From contig CANGWP010000025.1 of the NCBI GenBank assembly GCA_947457605.1, positions 1 to 19,340 of the forward strand: a DNA stretch of 19,340 nucleotides, in the 5' to 3' direction. A model generated the notes under the pieces. The model searched no databases. It had not been told where the DNA came from and saw only the letters and a list, made by a program, of their open reading frames with translations. Source of the DNA: Bdellovibrionales bacterium. GTDB taxonomy: Bacteria; Bdellovibrionota; UBA1018; CAIMNF01. Of the stretch, positions 1 to 7,348 are shown one piece after another (position 1 is the first letter of the stretch; the number at the start of each line of letters is the position of its first letter). Made by a program: the position numbers and the translations under genes.

Positions 1-341
1 GCAAAAAAATCATCAAAGACAAATCTCTTGGCGTCAAAGGCGGCAATCGAGAGCGCGGCAAGGCCATTCTGAAATTCATTTGCCACTCGCCCGTCCACCG
101 AAACAAAAGCCCACGTCGCATTGAAACGATCGTATTTGTTCAGCTCCAGGGCCGAAAACAGGTCAAGGGCTTTGGCTTCCGGGTGACTTGCATTAAAATC
201 ACGAATGTGCCGGTCCAGTTCAGGACTTGCCGGATAAAGCAGCTGGACCCGGGACGGCTCCGTGCTCCCCGCAAAGGCGGCATTGACCGGGACCAAGCAA
301 AACAGAAACGCCATGAGCGCGCTCACAGTGAAAAACTTCAT
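1..341 (-). CDS. Exported protein of unknown function (3' end outside window)
   Basis: I do not recognise this protein. Translation from the ATG at 341-339 begins MKFFTVSALMAFLFCLVPVN and continues AAFAGSTEPS. This is a typical Sec signal peptide (basic start, hydrophobic core, A-F-A cleavage site), so the product is probably periplasmic or secreted. About 90 further residues are visible (for example LLYPASPELDRHIRDFN and WAFVSVDGRVANEF) with no motif I can name. The frame stays open to the window edge, so the C-terminus is missing. GGGAG lies a few bases before the ATG and supports this start. The 225 bp upstream (342-566) holds no gene. It contains an AT-rich stretch near 480-505 that could carry the promoter, but I see no strong -35/-10 pair. 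Confidence 0.75.
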   Translation of the reverse strand, partial: MKFFTVSALMAFLFCLVPVNAAFAGSTEPSRVQLLYPASPELDRHIRDFNASHPEAKALDLFSALELNKYDRFNATWAFVSVDGRVANEFQNGLAALSIAAFDAKRFVFDDFF

Positions 342-566
342 AAATACTCCCAAATTAAACCCAACTTGTGTTCGGGGGTGGTAGCACGGTACGGGACCAC
401 GTTCAATTTGAAACCAAACGATCCCGAAAGTAATCGGACTTTGTTCGTGATTTGGCAAGAAGGCTCTGTCTTGAACGGAATTTATAAACTCTTTTTATTT
501 AACTGCCCGACACTCTGGATTCGTGAGAATGGAATCCGACGAGAGCCCGGGAATTCCTTTCGATCC

Positions 567-788
567 CTACTCCCCCAACTCTTTCAGGGGCACATACTTC
601 AGCATCTTCGAGTGCGTGGCCTTGAGATCAAGCTTAGGAGCCACTCCCGCCTTCCTCGCCTCACGCCATCGAAGCGCACACAAACACCACTTATCGCCAG
701 GTTTAAGCCCCGGGAAGCTCCACTCGGGTGCGGAACAGAGGCCGCAAGCGAGCATGCCGACCGAAAGCACTACGAAGATTGGTTTCAT
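567..788 (-). CDS. Small exported protein made of the C-terminal half of a DUF2237 domain
   Basis: This is a 73-residue protein if started at the ATG at 788-786; an in-frame ATG at 803 would add five residues. It begins MKPIFVVLSVGMLACGLCSA, a short hydrophobic export signal. The MLAC could act as a non-ideal lipobox, or signal peptidase I could cut after CSA. The rest (PEWSFPGLKPGDKWCLCALR, then W-REARKAGVAP and ATHSKMLKYVPL) matches the C-terminal half of DUF2237 proteins. It aligns with the complete homologue at 17080-17451 (FPGLKPGQQWCVCAGRW, LEATHESLLDYLPLEEL). The N-terminal DUF2237 half with its cysteine-rich GCC...HTAC region is absent. It lies 40 bp behind the phospholipase-D-like gene on the same strand and may be co-transcribed. 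Function unknown. It could be a degenerate paralogue, but the clean frame and signal sequence favour a real gene. Confidence 0.6.
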   Translation of the reverse strand: MKPIFVVLSVGMLACGLCSAPEWSFPGLKPGDKWCLCALRWREARKAGVAPKLDLKATHSKMLKYVPLKELGE

Positions 789-828
789 AAAGGAGTACCC
801 CATCAGGGACCATTCTTAAGCGCGAATT

Positions 829-2043
829 TCAGTCCTTGTCCTGCCCGTCGTCGCTGTCATCGCCATCGTCCGGAATCTGGGGCTTGATGTAGTCGCGCTT
901 GCAGCGAAGACTGTCGCGCCAGCTTTGAGTGCCCTTTTGCACGTAGTCCGAATAAAGAATCGTTCCGAGCTCTCTCACCACTTGGGCCTCGTTTGAGAAA
1001 AGTCCGTATTCGCGGTTCAAGGTAAGGCTTGTGGTCGAACCATTCACCGAACCCACCCATGCGCGCTCGCTATCCACCAAGATCGCCTTGGAATGAAGGT
1101 AGCCGGGACGCCCCCCGATCGGGATGCTCGCATTGAAGGTTTTGGTATGGATCCCCGCCGCATCAAACTCGCCATAGGTTTGATTCCACTGCTCGACCTG
1201 ACGGGGTTTTGGACGACCAAACGCGCACGCACTTGCAACCATGATGAATACCTTTACCCCGCGCTTTGCCGCACGAACCAGTGCCGCATTGTAATCCGGG
1301 TTCTTCAGGTACTGATTTTGGAGCTGGATCGTTTTTCTGGCTGAGTCAATGAATGCCACAATCGGGTCCAGCGACAGCGGACTGATGGTCACGCGTCTTG
1401 CTTCGGGGGTTCGAAGGACTGCGGCCACATCGATCCTTTTCCCTGCCACATCGGCATCAAAAACCTTTTGAATGGTTTTCACCACATCGGGGTCGCGGGA
1501 AACGATCGAATAGTCACGGTTGCAGACCGAGGGACTCTCCGCTTCATCACAGAAGCTCGAAGTATTGAAATTTCCCGTGCTCATCAGGATGATGTTTTTG
1601 TCGACGATGATGATTTTTCCGTGTTGAAAGCAATTGCTATCGGGAATCCCGCAAAGACCTTTGTCAAAGGGTACATATTTGCCGCCGTTCTTTCGAACAA
1701 AAGCAACGAATGACTTCTGTTCCACGCACTTCGCCTCATCCCCGGCCGTGATCGGCTTGAACACCAGGCAGGGATCGGATACGGGTCTTGGCTCCTGAAC
1801 AATTCGAACCTTCACCCCTCTTTTGATGGCGCTCTTCAACGCATTCAGAATTTTGCTATTCTTCATCGAATAAATTTCGATGTCGATCGAGGATTTTGCG
1901 CTGCTGATCAGCTCAAGATGGGGAGCCCCCTTGACGTTGTCATAGAGCCGGTCGAGGACTTGCCCCACCGCCGAGGGCGTTGAACCTGAAAAAACAACCG
2001 CAACTAAAAGGAGCCGGACCAATCCCATCATTCGATTTCTCAT
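829..2043 (-). CDS. Secreted phospholipase-D-superfamily protein with two HKD motifs
   Basis: Members of this superfamily (phospholipases, cardiolipin synthases, Nuc-type endonucleases) cleave or transfer phosphodiester bonds through two HxK(x4)D motifs that form one active site. Both are intact here: H141-K143-D148 (HGKIIIVD, followed by STGNFN) and H317-K319-D324 (HSKAILVD, followed by GSVNGS). Residues 1-28 form a signal peptide (MRNRMMGLVRLLLVAVVFSG, then STPSAVGQ). Eight cysteines in the mature part fit disulfides in an extracytoplasmic enzyme. The C-terminus is strongly acidic (DDGDDSDDG). I chose the ATG at 2043 because it gives a standard signal peptide; ATGs at 2079 and 2061 are in frame, and none has a strong Shine-Dalgarno site. 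The absence of cardiolipin-synthase-type membrane helices argues for a secreted lipase or nuclease. The substrate cannot be told from sequence. Confidence 0.88.
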   Translation of the reverse strand: MRNRMMGLVRLLLVAVVFSGSTPSAVGQVLDRLYDNVKGAPHLELISSAKSSIDIEIYSMKNSKILNALKSAIKRGVKVRIVQEPRPVSDPCLVFKPITAGDEAKCVEQKSFVAFVRKNGGKYVPFDKGLCGIPDSNCFQHGKIIIVDKNIILMSTGNFNTSSFCDEAESPSVCNRDYSIVSRDPDVVKTIQKVFDADVAGKRIDVAAVLRTPEARRVTISPLSLDPIVAFIDSARKTIQLQNQYLKNPDYNAALVRAAKRGVKVFIMVASACAFGRPKPRQVEQWNQTYGEFDAAGIHTKTFNASIPIGGRPGYLHSKAILVDSERAWVGSVNGSTTSLTLNREYGLFSNEAQVVRELGTILYSDYVQKGTQSWRDSLRCKRDYIKPQIPDDGDDSDDGQDKD

Positions 2044-2101
2044 TCCACACCCCGCACCCATTTCTGCCAGATGCAGCATGAGGATTCAAGAAATCATTTT
2101 C

Positions 2102-2130
2102 TTTCATTGATTTTTTTCAAGCCAATGAAA
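2102..2130. other. AT-rich intergenic inverted repeat behind tig
   Basis: The roughly 115 bp between tig and the phospholipase-D-like gene is very AT-rich. It contains an 8-bp perfect inverted repeat (TTTCATTG at 2102-2109 and CAATGAAA at 2123-2130). On the minus strand no T-run follows the second arm, so it is not a classical terminator for tig. The same stretch must hold the promoter for the downstream gene if that gene is not transcribed from tig; TTGAAA-16-AATGAT on the minus strand is a weak candidate. Confidence 0.3.
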
Positions 2131-2158
2131 TCATTATGTATTTTTTTACAAAAACCGC

Positions 2159-3505
2159 TTACTTGGACTTCTTTTCTTTGATCTTTGCCGCACCCAGAAT
2201 GAGCTGAATCGTCATCTCTTCACGAACGCGGAATTCAAAGTTCGACTTCTCGCGAGGGTTGGAATCGAAGCGATCCTGAAGGACTTGGGTTTCCACCCCG
2301 TAACCCTTTGCCATCTTGGTCATTTCAGACTCCATATCGGCAGGCTTCACCTCAACTTTTTCTTTCTTGGCAATGGCATCAAGCAGGATCCCGGCACGGA
2401 CCTGGGTTTCCGCACGCTTTTTGAAATCTTCAAGCTGACTCACAATCGCGGACTGAACCATCTGATCATTGAATCCATAGCGCTTGAGCTCATTTGCATA
2501 GTCATCGGCAAGGGCACGAATCTGGCTGTACACAAGGGCCTGTGGAACTTCAAAAGAGTTCTTCTCGATCAACTTCTCAATCATGTGATTGCGAAGTTGA
2601 TTGTCGACTTCCTCTTTTTTACCCTTGGAAAGACGCTCGCGGGTCTTGGTTTCGAAATCCGCAATCCCTTCGTAGCCGAACTCTTTTGCAAGCTCCTCGG
2701 TCCACTCTGGAAGTTTCTTTTCCTTCACTTCGCGAACATCTACGGTGTACTCGGCTTCTTTTCCGGAAAGGTTCTGATCCCGATAGTCGGAAGGATAGGT
2801 CATCTTGAAGGTCTTGTTTGCACCCGGCTTAACACCCACGATGCCCGCTTCGAACTCGGGCATGAGCTGTCCGCTTCCAAGCTCAGCCGCACGATTTCCG
2901 CTCAACTCGGGGTTCGATTCGAAGCCGGATTGGGTTTTCACCTTTCCTTCATATTTGAAATCGACATGATCGCCCATTTTTGCGGCACGCTCTACCGGTG
3001 TGAGCTCGGCCTTGCGATCGAGCAAGCTCTTTTTCACTTGTCCGAGATCATCAGCAGTCACTTCTTCGGAGTTCTTCTCCAGAGAGAGCCCCTTGTAATC
3101 CTTCGGCTCGACTTCTGGTACGATTTCGACTGTTGCCGTGAATGAAAGCGACTCGCCATCATGAATGTGAATGTGGTGATGCTGGTGGCCTGCTTCGTCC
3201 TCGTGCCCGTGAGGAACGCCTTCGATCTGAGGCTCGCCCACGATGCGAAGCGGATGCTTTTTCAGAGCTTCGGAATAGGACTCGCTGATCAGGGTTTGAA
3301 GCGCGCGTTGCTTTACATCATCCGCGTAATACTGCTTCACCATGGTAAGAGGAACTTTTCCCGGGCGGAAGCCCTTCATGCTTGCGACTTTTTGGGTTTC
3401 AATGAATTTTTTCTCGACGGTTTTTGCAACTCGATCCGCAGGGATGGTTACGATGAATTTTTTCTGAATGGCCGACACATTTTCTAACTTAATCTGGGTT
3501 TCCAT
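2159..3505 (-). CDS. tig: Trigger factor, ribosome-associated chaperone and prolyl isomerase
   Basis: Trigger factor binds the ribosome beside L23 at the exit tunnel and shields nascent chains. The N-terminal ribosome-binding domain (residues 1 to about 130) carries the signature GFRPGKVP at 45-52. The FKBP-type isomerase domain follows at about 170-260 (for example GDHVDFKYEG, LMPEFEAGIVGVKPG). A helical chaperone domain fills the rest to residue 448, the usual family length. Unusually, the N-domain contains a histidine-rich stretch at 99-115 (eight His in 17 residues, including HQHHHIHIH), possibly a metal-binding loop. The start overlaps the 3' end of truA by 17 bp and has only a weak Shine-Dalgarno site, so coupling to truA is likely. 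It is the last gene of the long minus-strand chain. The clpP-clpX-lon neighbourhood common downstream of tig is not seen here. Confidence 0.97.
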   Translation of the reverse strand: METQIKLENVSAIQKKFIVTIPADRVAKTVEKKFIETQKVASMKGFRPGKVPLTMVKQYYADDVKQRALQTLISESYSEALKKHPLRIVGEPQIEGVPHGHEDEAGHQHHHIHIHDGESLSFTATVEIVPEVEPKDYKGLSLEKNSEEVTADDLGQVKKSLLDRKAELTPVERAAKMGDHVDFKYEGKVKTQSGFESNPELSGNRAAELGSGQLMPEFEAGIVGVKPGANKTFKMTYPSDYRDQNLSGKEAEYTVDVREVKEKKLPEWTEELAKEFGYEGIADFETKTRERLSKGKKEEVDNQLRNHMIEKLIEKNSFEVPQALVYSQIRALADDYANELKRYGFNDQMVQSAIVSQLEDFKKRAETQVRAGILLDAIAKKEKVEVKPADMESEMTKMAKGYGVETQVLQDRFDSNPREKSNFEFRVREEMTIQLILGAAKIKEKKSK

Positions 3506-4316
3506 AAAGGTCAGGTATATACCAAACCCGCTCCAAAGTCAGCCCCTTTGCAGGCGCTGTCGGCCCCACAAGCTCGCGGCTTTTCGAGTGCAAAACGAGC
3601 TGCATTTCAGATGCTTTTCGTTGATTTTCACCGATTTGAAGGAGTGTTCCCGCAATCCCGCGCACCATCTGCTTTAAAAATCCGGTCCCCACCAAACGGA
3701 CCCGTACCAGACCAAAACCGGATTCATTTAAATCCTGTCCCGGGTATTCCGGCATGGGGAGCCTCACGACCTCGGCCTCGAGAATCTCCCGAACCGTGCT
3801 CTTCATGGGTGGCGAACCGGCTGCCTGAAAACTCTTGAAATCATGCTCGCCCTTCAACATCAGTACCGCCTCATTCATGGCATCCACATTGAGCGTTTTT
3901 TGAATCCACCACGAAGTTTCCATCCACTGGGGAAGTGCGGTCGGGCCTTGCTGAAAAAAATAGCTGTACTGCTTTTTTGCGGCCGAGCGCTGCGCATGAA
4001 AATCATCGGCAACCCGGAACACCTCAATCACACGGATGTCGCGAGGGAGAAGCGAATTGAGTCCTTTTCTTAAAATTCCGGTGGTGAATCTTTCCGTAGG
4101 GAGAACGAAATGGGCAATTTGTCCTAAAGCATTCACGCCGGAATCGGTTCGACCGCTCCCCACGATGGTCACCGGAGAATCGGTCATTTTTGAGAGTGCC
4201 GCTTCGATGGTTTCCTGGATGCTCGGAAGTAGCGGAGATTTTTCAGGAACCCGGTTCTGCCGTTGCCATCCGCAGTATTGTTTTCCAAGATAAGCGAGTT
4301 TCAGAGCAAACTTCAT
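3489..4316 (-). CDS. truA: tRNA pseudouridine(38-40) synthase
   Basis: TruA isomerises uridine to pseudouridine at positions 38-40 of the tRNA anticodon arm. The 275-residue protein has the usual family length and starts MKFALKLAYLGKQYCGWQRQ, with the family's YxGxxYxGWQ pattern. The catalytic motif GRTDSGVNALGQ places the catalytic aspartate at D58. The family often has His where N62 stands; I do not regard this as inactivating. Its ATG follows immediately after the TGA of the upstream CFI-box gene (TGAATG, no gap), and its own end overlaps tig by 17 bp. Both junctions suggest translational coupling within the operon. Confidence 0.96.
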   Translation of the reverse strand: MKFALKLAYLGKQYCGWQRQNRVPEKSPLLPSIQETIEAALSKMTDSPVTIVGSGRTDSGVNALGQIAHFVLPTERFTTGILRKGLNSLLPRDIRVIEVFRVADDFHAQRSAAKKQYSYFFQQGPTALPQWMETSWWIQKTLNVDAMNEAVLMLKGEHDFKSFQAAGSPPMKSTVREILEAEVVRLPMPEYPGQDLNESGFGLVRVRLVGTGFLKQMVRGIAGTLLQIGENQRKASEMQLVLHSKSRELVGPTAPAKGLTLERVWYIPDLYGNPD

Positions 4317-6566
4317 TCAGATCTCAAAGAGGAATCCGGAATAAATTCCTGAGCGGGTCAACACCACTCCGGTTTGATTGAATGAATTTTGGTACAAATA
4401 TTCGAGAAACAAATAGGTATGTTGCACACCGAGGGACACATAGCTATCCCGTGCGGTCGACTTGTCAAAAAAATCAAGAAGCAGAGAAGCTCCGATGTGG
4501 GTGACATAAGCAAAAGAATATCCGCGCTTGTCGGCAACATTGTCCTTACGAAATTCAGAGAAAAAAATCGGGCCGACACTTCCGCCAACGTAAGGTCTTA
4601 AGATTCGCAAAAGATTGAAACGATAAAATGCCCCGGCAAGTACGGGCACCTGGAGAAATGTGAAAGCGGTTTGGGAAGTGGTGGTCCCATTGAAAGCATA
4701 GGTAAGTTGCCCGTATCCCGTCGCAATGGATGCCCCGGTATCCACTCCAATCGCAAAACTCCCGAGATATTCCGAATGAAAGAGCTGCCGCTCATAATGG
4801 AGGGTGAACTCAGGCTTCCAATCACTGCCATATACTTGTGAGAAGGTTTTCCCGCCCGAAGTATTCACCACCTCAAGACCCGGACTCACGCCAAACATGA
4901 AACCAATCGCCTCTTTGATGGGAGGACGCTTTGGCTCTTTCATCTTTTCAAGTCCCGCTTGAACCCGCTGAATGACGCTTTCCTGCTCCTCAACCGGTGG
5001 AAGTTTCGCACGTTCCGATTCGGTGTAGCCATTACCGGTCGGTACAGCCTCAAGAGCTGATTTGACTCGGTCAATGTAAGGAGAACCCCCCTTGGACGCG
5101 GGCTTCGCGCCGAGCTTTTTTTTCATCTGCTCGGTGTAGCTCCCCTCATTGTCCGGTTTTGCGGAGTCTTCCTTTTCAAGCCTTGATTTTACCCGGTCAA
5201 TGTAAGGCTGAACCGACTTCCCGGGTACATCCGCGGCTTCGGCACTCGGAACAAACTTGAGCGCAGTCCAGGCAAGAACCTGAAGCGGCGCAAGAGCCCG
5301 AAGTGCAAGCGATCTTACCCAGGGCTTGTCCCATGCCCACTCCGCGAGAGCGGGCGAATAGCGATAATATTTTTCGATGAACTTCCGCCCCAAAGAAGTT
5401 TTCGCAAGGATCTGATCGCGGAACCGCCTGAGCATCATGACGGGTGCCGCACGCCCATCCTGATAGGCTGCAGTCGCAATGAAGCACTTGCTCTCGGTCA
5501 AGACGCCTTGAACGGGCTGGGAGGTGATCCCGGTCAGATTGCAGGTCGGATCAAGAAGCGACACAATGCCCACATTGTTTTGTGCATAAATCCTGGCGGT
5601 ATAGACGTTGTTTGATCCGTCTGTTGTATTGGTAAATCCCGTGACCGCTTGGGTTCCAAGAGAATTATCGACGTAGGAAACAATCTCGTTGGATGGAACC
5701 GAATTTGTGGTGAACGGGTTGTTATTGCTGATTCCACCAAGGAAAAGAAGATACTTAAGGTCCACTCCGGCACCCGTTGTGCCACTTCCAACTGTGGCTG
5801 CGTATTTTGAAGGGGTAATGTAGATCTGCCGGTCTCCCGGAAAATAAGCATCTGTCACGGCGGGACACGTGACCGTAGGGGGGATGCTCGTGATTCCGAG
5901 GGTGAAACTCGCAGTATCCGTATTCTCCCCCGCAACGGGGCCGGTGCTGATGAAATTGTCCACAACCCCGAAAGTGACCGAAATGGGTTGGGTGAGGGTT
6001 GCTCCACCCGCACCGAAATTCGTATAGTTCGTGCCACCCGAAAGATTGCAGAGGCTACCGGTAGCGGTAGCACAAAGATTGGTGATGGAAAACGAGACTC
6101 TCAAAACAGTACCAGCACTGTAGGTCGCGGAATAAAACCCACCCGCTCCCTGACACGCAGGAGAATTGCAGGAAGGAGGCGCCACATTGCCCGTTACGAT
6201 CCCGGCTCCTGAAAGAAGGATCCCAGTGCTTGACCCACCCGTCGAAACGGTCACCACAATGTGCTGGCCGGAGGCCACTGTGAGATTCTTGTTTGTGCTC
6301 ACGTCCAGCCAGATCAAATTGTCATCGTTGGAAGCGGTAGTGGTTAGAAACCTGTAGCCTTGGGTGGAATTGTAAAAAGCGGCATTGGAAGGAGTACCAG
6401 TATCACTCCCGCCGAAGTAAACCGTGTAATTCGCCTCTCCCATGTTGAACTGACGCAAAGGAGCGGGAGGATTGATCAAAACCGTGGCAAGAGCGGAGGA
6501 GGATGCGAACAAAAGAGGGAGTCCGGATGCAAGAATTCGCCTGCCCCCCCCCCTATTGAGCCGCAA
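4317..6566 (-). CDS. CFI-box surface protein with short-repeat stalk and C-terminal outer-membrane barrel
   Basis: This 749-residue exported protein has four visible parts. (1) A signal peptide at about 1-28 ending SSALA. (2) A Ser/Thr/Gly-rich, beta-type region with paired cysteines, about 30-355. (3) A CFI-box domain at about 360-432: CFIATAAY, then LRRFRDQIL, GRKFIEKYYRYSPALAEW and a hydrophobic run. (4) A charged stretch at 453-541 with repeated YIDRVKSxLE / YTExxKxKL units, then a likely beta-barrel from about 555 to the end, closing YSGFLFEI. The start is TTG at 6566, supported by AAGGAG six bases upstream; no ATG occurs before residue 42, inside the mature part. It overlaps the pssA stop by 14 bp and abuts truA. 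A G10 tract lies in codons 5-8. In most CFI-box proteins that I know of the box sits near the C-terminus; here it is internal. Function unknown; envelope attachment or surface display is inference. Confidence 0.85.
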   Translation of the reverse strand: MRLNRGGGRRILASGLPLLFASSSALATVLINPPAPLRQFNMGEANYTVYFGGSDTGTPSNAAFYNSTQGYRFLTTTASNDDNLIWLDVSTNKNLTVASGQHIVVTVSTGGSSTGILLSGAGIVTGNVAPPSCNSPACQGAGGFYSATYSAGTVLRVSFSITNLCATATGSLCNLSGGTNYTNFGAGGATLTQPISVTFGVVDNFISTGPVAGENTDTASFTLGITSIPPTVTCPAVTDAYFPGDRQIYITPSKYAATVGSGTTGAGVDLKYLLFLGGISNNNPFTTNSVPSNEIVSYVDNSLGTQAVTGFTNTTDGSNNVYTARIYAQNNVGIVSLLDPTCNLTGITSQPVQGVLTESKCFIATAAYQDGRAAPVMMLRRFRDQILAKTSLGRKFIEKYYRYSPALAEWAWDKPWVRSLALRALAPLQVLAWTALKFVPSAEAADVPGKSVQPYIDRVKSRLEKEDSAKPDNEGSYTEQMKKKLGAKPASKGGSPYIDRVKSALEAVPTGNGYTESERAKLPPVEEQESVIQRVQAGLEKMKEPKRPPIKEAIGFMFGVSPGLEVVNTSGGKTFSQVYGSDWKPEFTLHYERQLFHSEYLGSFAIGVDTGASIATGYGQLTYAFNGTTTSQTAFTFLQVPVLAGAFYRFNLLRILRPYVGGSVGPIFFSEFRKDNVADKRGYSFAYVTHIGASLLLDFFDKSTARDSYVSLGVQHTYLFLEYLYQNSFNQTGVVLTRSGIYSGFLFEI
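4944..5210 (-). repeat. Degenerate short peptide repeats within the CFI-box protein
   Basis: Residues 453-541 of the CFI-box protein contain about five related units of 17-22 residues: YIDRVKSRLE (455), YTEQMKKKLG (477), YIDRVKSALE (497), YTESERAKLP (514) and VIQRVQAGLE (531). At DNA level a 14-base direct repeat (CGGTCAATGTAAGG on the plus strand) occurs at 5068-5081 and 5194-5207. The units look like short amphipathic helices, suggesting a charged spacer or binding tract on the periplasmic side of the barrel. Confidence 0.7.
6544..6553 (-). repeat. Homopolymeric G10 tract at the start of the CFI-box gene
   Basis: Ten consecutive C on the plus strand are ten G on the coding strand. They fall in codons 5-8 of the CFI-box surface protein (N-R-G-G-G). 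The first G is also the last base of the pssA TAG stop codon, so length change leaves pssA intact. One extra G would lead to a TGA at 6478-6476, and one fewer to a TGA at 6405-6403. Such tracts are classic slipped-strand mutation sites; a sequencing length error is the alternative. Confidence 0.9.
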
Positions 6567-7305
6567 GCGTTTCTCCTTTTTTGGAGTCCTTGAACCAACA
6601 AAGATATACCGCCCACCCCATGCTGCCGATCAAATACGAATACCCGGTCACAAAAAGAGTGATCTCTGGCGCCTGAATCACGCTCAAAATGAACACTACG
6701 GGAATCAAAAGAATCCACGCCTTCCCCTTGGATCGCCAATTGACCTCTTTGAATGAGGGGAACGGAACATTGCTGACCATGAGAAGCCCAAGAAGGCCGG
6801 AGAGTGCCAATGCAAATCCTTGCATCAAATTTGAATCAAGAGGCTGAAACTCGCTTTGCACCAGGACCGCAGTGACAATGAGGCCCGCGGAGGCTGGAGA
6901 AGGCATGCCTTGGAAATACCCTTTCCGGATTTTCTGAAGTTTGGTCGGATCTTTCTCTTCGGCACTCACATTGAAGCGCGCAAGCCTGAGCGCTGCACAG
7001 ACCGCATAAAGAGCTGTTGCACTGATCCCGATCTGGAAATCCCGAAGATATGCCGAAAACATCAGCATTGCGGGTGCAATTCCGAAAGAGGTGAGATCTG
7101 AAAGTGAATCGTATTGAACCCCGAACGCGGAAGTGGCGCGGGCAAAGCGGGCGATCCGGCCATCAAGCGAATCACAAATCGCACCAATGATGATGAACCA
7201 GGCGGCTTTGGAGAACTCACCCTGAACCGAATGAACCATGGAGAGAAATCCGCAGACGAGATTCGCAGTCGTCACCAGATTCGGAAGGATGTAGATCTTC
7301 TTCAT
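6553..7305 (-). CDS. pssA: CDP-diacylglycerol-serine O-phosphatidyltransferase
   Basis: An integral-membrane enzyme that makes phosphatidylserine from CDP-diacylglycerol and serine, the route to phosphatidylethanolamine. The CDP-alcohol phosphotransferase signature DGxxAR(x8)GxxxDxxxD is complete: D48 G49, A52 R53, G62, D66, D70. The following SDLTSFGIAPA is typical of PS synthases. At 250 residues with several hydrophobic segments it resembles the small, membrane-embedded type, not the peripheral E. coli type. No psd (decarboxylase) gene is in the window. CdsA, which makes its substrate, is encoded a few genes upstream in the same chain. A 43-bp gap separates it from tsaB. TTGCTC-16-TATAGT on the minus strand (7343-7316) might be a weak internal promoter with a very short leader. 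The TAG stop runs into the G10 tract. Confidence 0.94.
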   Translation of the reverse strand: MKKIYILPNLVTTANLVCGFLSMVHSVQGEFSKAAWFIIIGAICDSLDGRIARFARATSAFGVQYDSLSDLTSFGIAPAMLMFSAYLRDFQIGISATALYAVCAALRLARFNVSAEEKDPTKLQKIRKGYFQGMPSPASAGLIVTAVLVQSEFQPLDSNLMQGFALALSGLLGLLMVSNVPFPSFKEVNWRSKGKAWILLIPVVFILSVIQAPEITLFVTGYSYLIGSMGWAVYLCWFKDSKKGETLAAQ

Positions 7306-7348
7306 ACTGGCTTCAACTATATCAGATTAATGCAGCGGAGCAAGGGAA

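Noticed and set aside
183..887. 234-codon plus-strand frame across 183-887
   Set aside because: It crosses the opposite-strand exported gene, an intergenic region and the DUF2237 half-gene; composition is Arg/Pro/His-rich nonsense with no homology pattern.
2932..2945. GGTTCGATTC resembling a tRNA T-arm
   Set aside because: It lies within tig coding sequence and no acceptor stem, D-arm or anticodon arm surrounds it.
2285..3145. Long plus-strand frame opposite tig (286 codons)
   Set aside because: It is antisense to a certain trigger factor gene and its residues follow from the complement of that gene's codon bias; no family pattern.
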